Shown one piece after another: positions 5,928-6,327 of a stretch of DNA of 6,327 nt. The position numbers and the translations under genes are program-made. Every line of letters begins with the position of its first letter. Positions within the stretch are counted from its first letter, which is position 1. Location: the NCBI GenBank assembly GCA_944392285.1, contig CALXWF010000055.1:1-6327 (forward strand), in the 5' to 3' direction. Below the pieces are notes generated by a model. The model was not told the DNA's origin. It did not search any database and was given only the letters and a program-made list of their open reading frames with translations. The DNA is from an uncultured Alphaproteobacteria bacterium. Its GTDB lineage: Bacteria > Pseudomonadota > Alphaproteobacteria > RF32 > CAG-239.

Positions 5928-6293
5928 ATGGCTAATAATTATAAAAAAGGCGATAAAGACACCCGCCCTTGGGGAACTTGGGAGGTTTTAGACGCCGGCG
6001 AAGGTTTTTGCGTTAAAAGAATCTGCGTGACACCGGGCAATATTTTATCTTTACAATCTCATGATTTTCGTAACGAACATTGGATTATTGTGAAAGGTGA
6101 AGCCTTGGTTACGCTTAATGATGACAAAATCAGCAAAAAAGCCGGAGAAAATGTTTTTATTCCGGTTAAGGCCAAACACCGTATCCAAAACAACACCTCT
6201 CAAGATATGGAATTTATTGAGGTGCAGACCGGCGAAGTCTTGGATGAAAATGATATTATCCGCTACGAAGATTCTTACGGTCGCGTAAAATAA
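5928..6293 (+). CDS. Small cupin protein resembling the type II mannose-6-phosphate isomerase domain
   Basis: The 121-residue product matches the C-terminal cupin domain of bifunctional ManC/AlgA-type enzymes, where that domain interconverts mannose 6-phosphate and fructose 6-phosphate towards GDP-mannose. Here it stands alone, without the nucleotidyltransferase domain. Family landmarks are RPWGTWEVLD (13-22), VKRICVTPG (29-37), SLQSHDFRNEHWIIVKG (41-57), VFIPVKAKHRIQN (76-88), FIEVQTGEVL (96-105) and the closing DIIRYEDSYGR (109-119). Likely metal ligands H45, E50 and H84 are present, but the second His of the cupin H-x-H pair is Phe47, so activity is uncertain. The ATG at 5928 has only a weak purine-rich site upstream (GAAAGCAGAAAAAT). 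The gene is divergent from ptsP and ends 8 bases before a terminator, hence monocistronic. The family assignment is firm; the isomerase reaction is inferred. Confidence 0.85.
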   Translation: MANNYKKGDKDTRPWGTWEVLDAGEGFCVKRICVTPGNILSLQSHDFRNEHWIIVKGEALVTLNDDKISKKAGENVFIPVKAKHRIQNNTSQDMEFIEVQTGEVLDENDIIRYEDSYGRVK

Positions 6294-6301
6294 AAAAACT
6301 T

Positions 6302-6327
6302 AAAAGGCCTGAAATTCAGGCCTTTTT
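6302..6327 (+). terminator. Rho-independent terminator of the cupin gene
   Basis: A 10 bp perfect stem (6302-6311 with 6317-6326, core AGGCCTG / CAGGCCT) has a 5-base loop and ends in five T at the window edge. It starts 8 bases after the TAA stop. The flanking A4 and T-run mean it could also act on the opposite strand for a convergent gene beyond the window. Confidence 0.88.

Noticed and set aside
1..6293. Possible reassignment of UGA to tryptophan
   Set aside because: The complete genes read through without internal TGA, and prfA is present with an RF1-type motif. TGA is simply not used as a stop by the four complete genes, too small a sample to mean anything.
1..6327. Mobile elements, CRISPR arrays, tRNA or rRNA genes, defence systems
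   Set aside because: No terminal inverted repeats with a transposase, no regularly spaced repeats, no cloverleaf-like stretch in any gap, and all coding space is taken by housekeeping genes. I see no new biological system in this window.

Overview
This 6.3 kb window looks like ordinary chromosomal housekeeping DNA from a moderately AT-rich alphaproteobacterium. The taxonomic reading is an inference. It rests on the N-terminus of the replicative polymerase (MSEPRFIHLRVHS, then AYSLSEGA), on a GAF-containing nitrogen-type PTS enzyme I, and on a ptsP / rodZ-like / prfA gene order that resembles a cluster I remember from alphaproteobacteria. The combination of alphaproteobacterial proteins with A+T-rich intergenic DNA fits an uncultured, host- or gut-associated lineage better than a high-GC free-living one, but the window cannot settle this.

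Layout, right to left on the minus strand: ptsP (5829-3565), a rodZ-like gene (3507-2467), prfA (2352-1279) and the 5' third of dnaE (1158-1, running off the left edge). On the plus strand at the right end is a small divergent gene (5928-6293) for a stand-alone cupin resembling the type II mannose-6-phosphate isomerase domain. Every gap is short, the longest being about 120 bp. The gaps contain convincing control signals: a strong candidate promoter for ptsP overlapping one for the cupin gene, a hairpin terminator between rodZ and prfA, a terminator after prfA, a consensus-like promoter before dnaE, and a terminator closing the cupin gene at the right edge.

The transcription units I infer are ptsP-rodZ (57 bp gap, no terminator seen), prfA alone, dnaE alone, and the cupin gene alone. 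Functionally these are separate jobs: nitrogen-PTS signalling, cell-shape scaffolding, translation termination, replication and probably sugar-nucleotide metabolism. I see no defence system, mobile element, CRISPR array, tRNA or rRNA. The points most worth a second look are the cupin's replaced metal-ligand histidine, the inverted repeat centred on the dnaE -10 box, the overlapping divergent promoters, and the compact gene order lacking a prmC neighbour.
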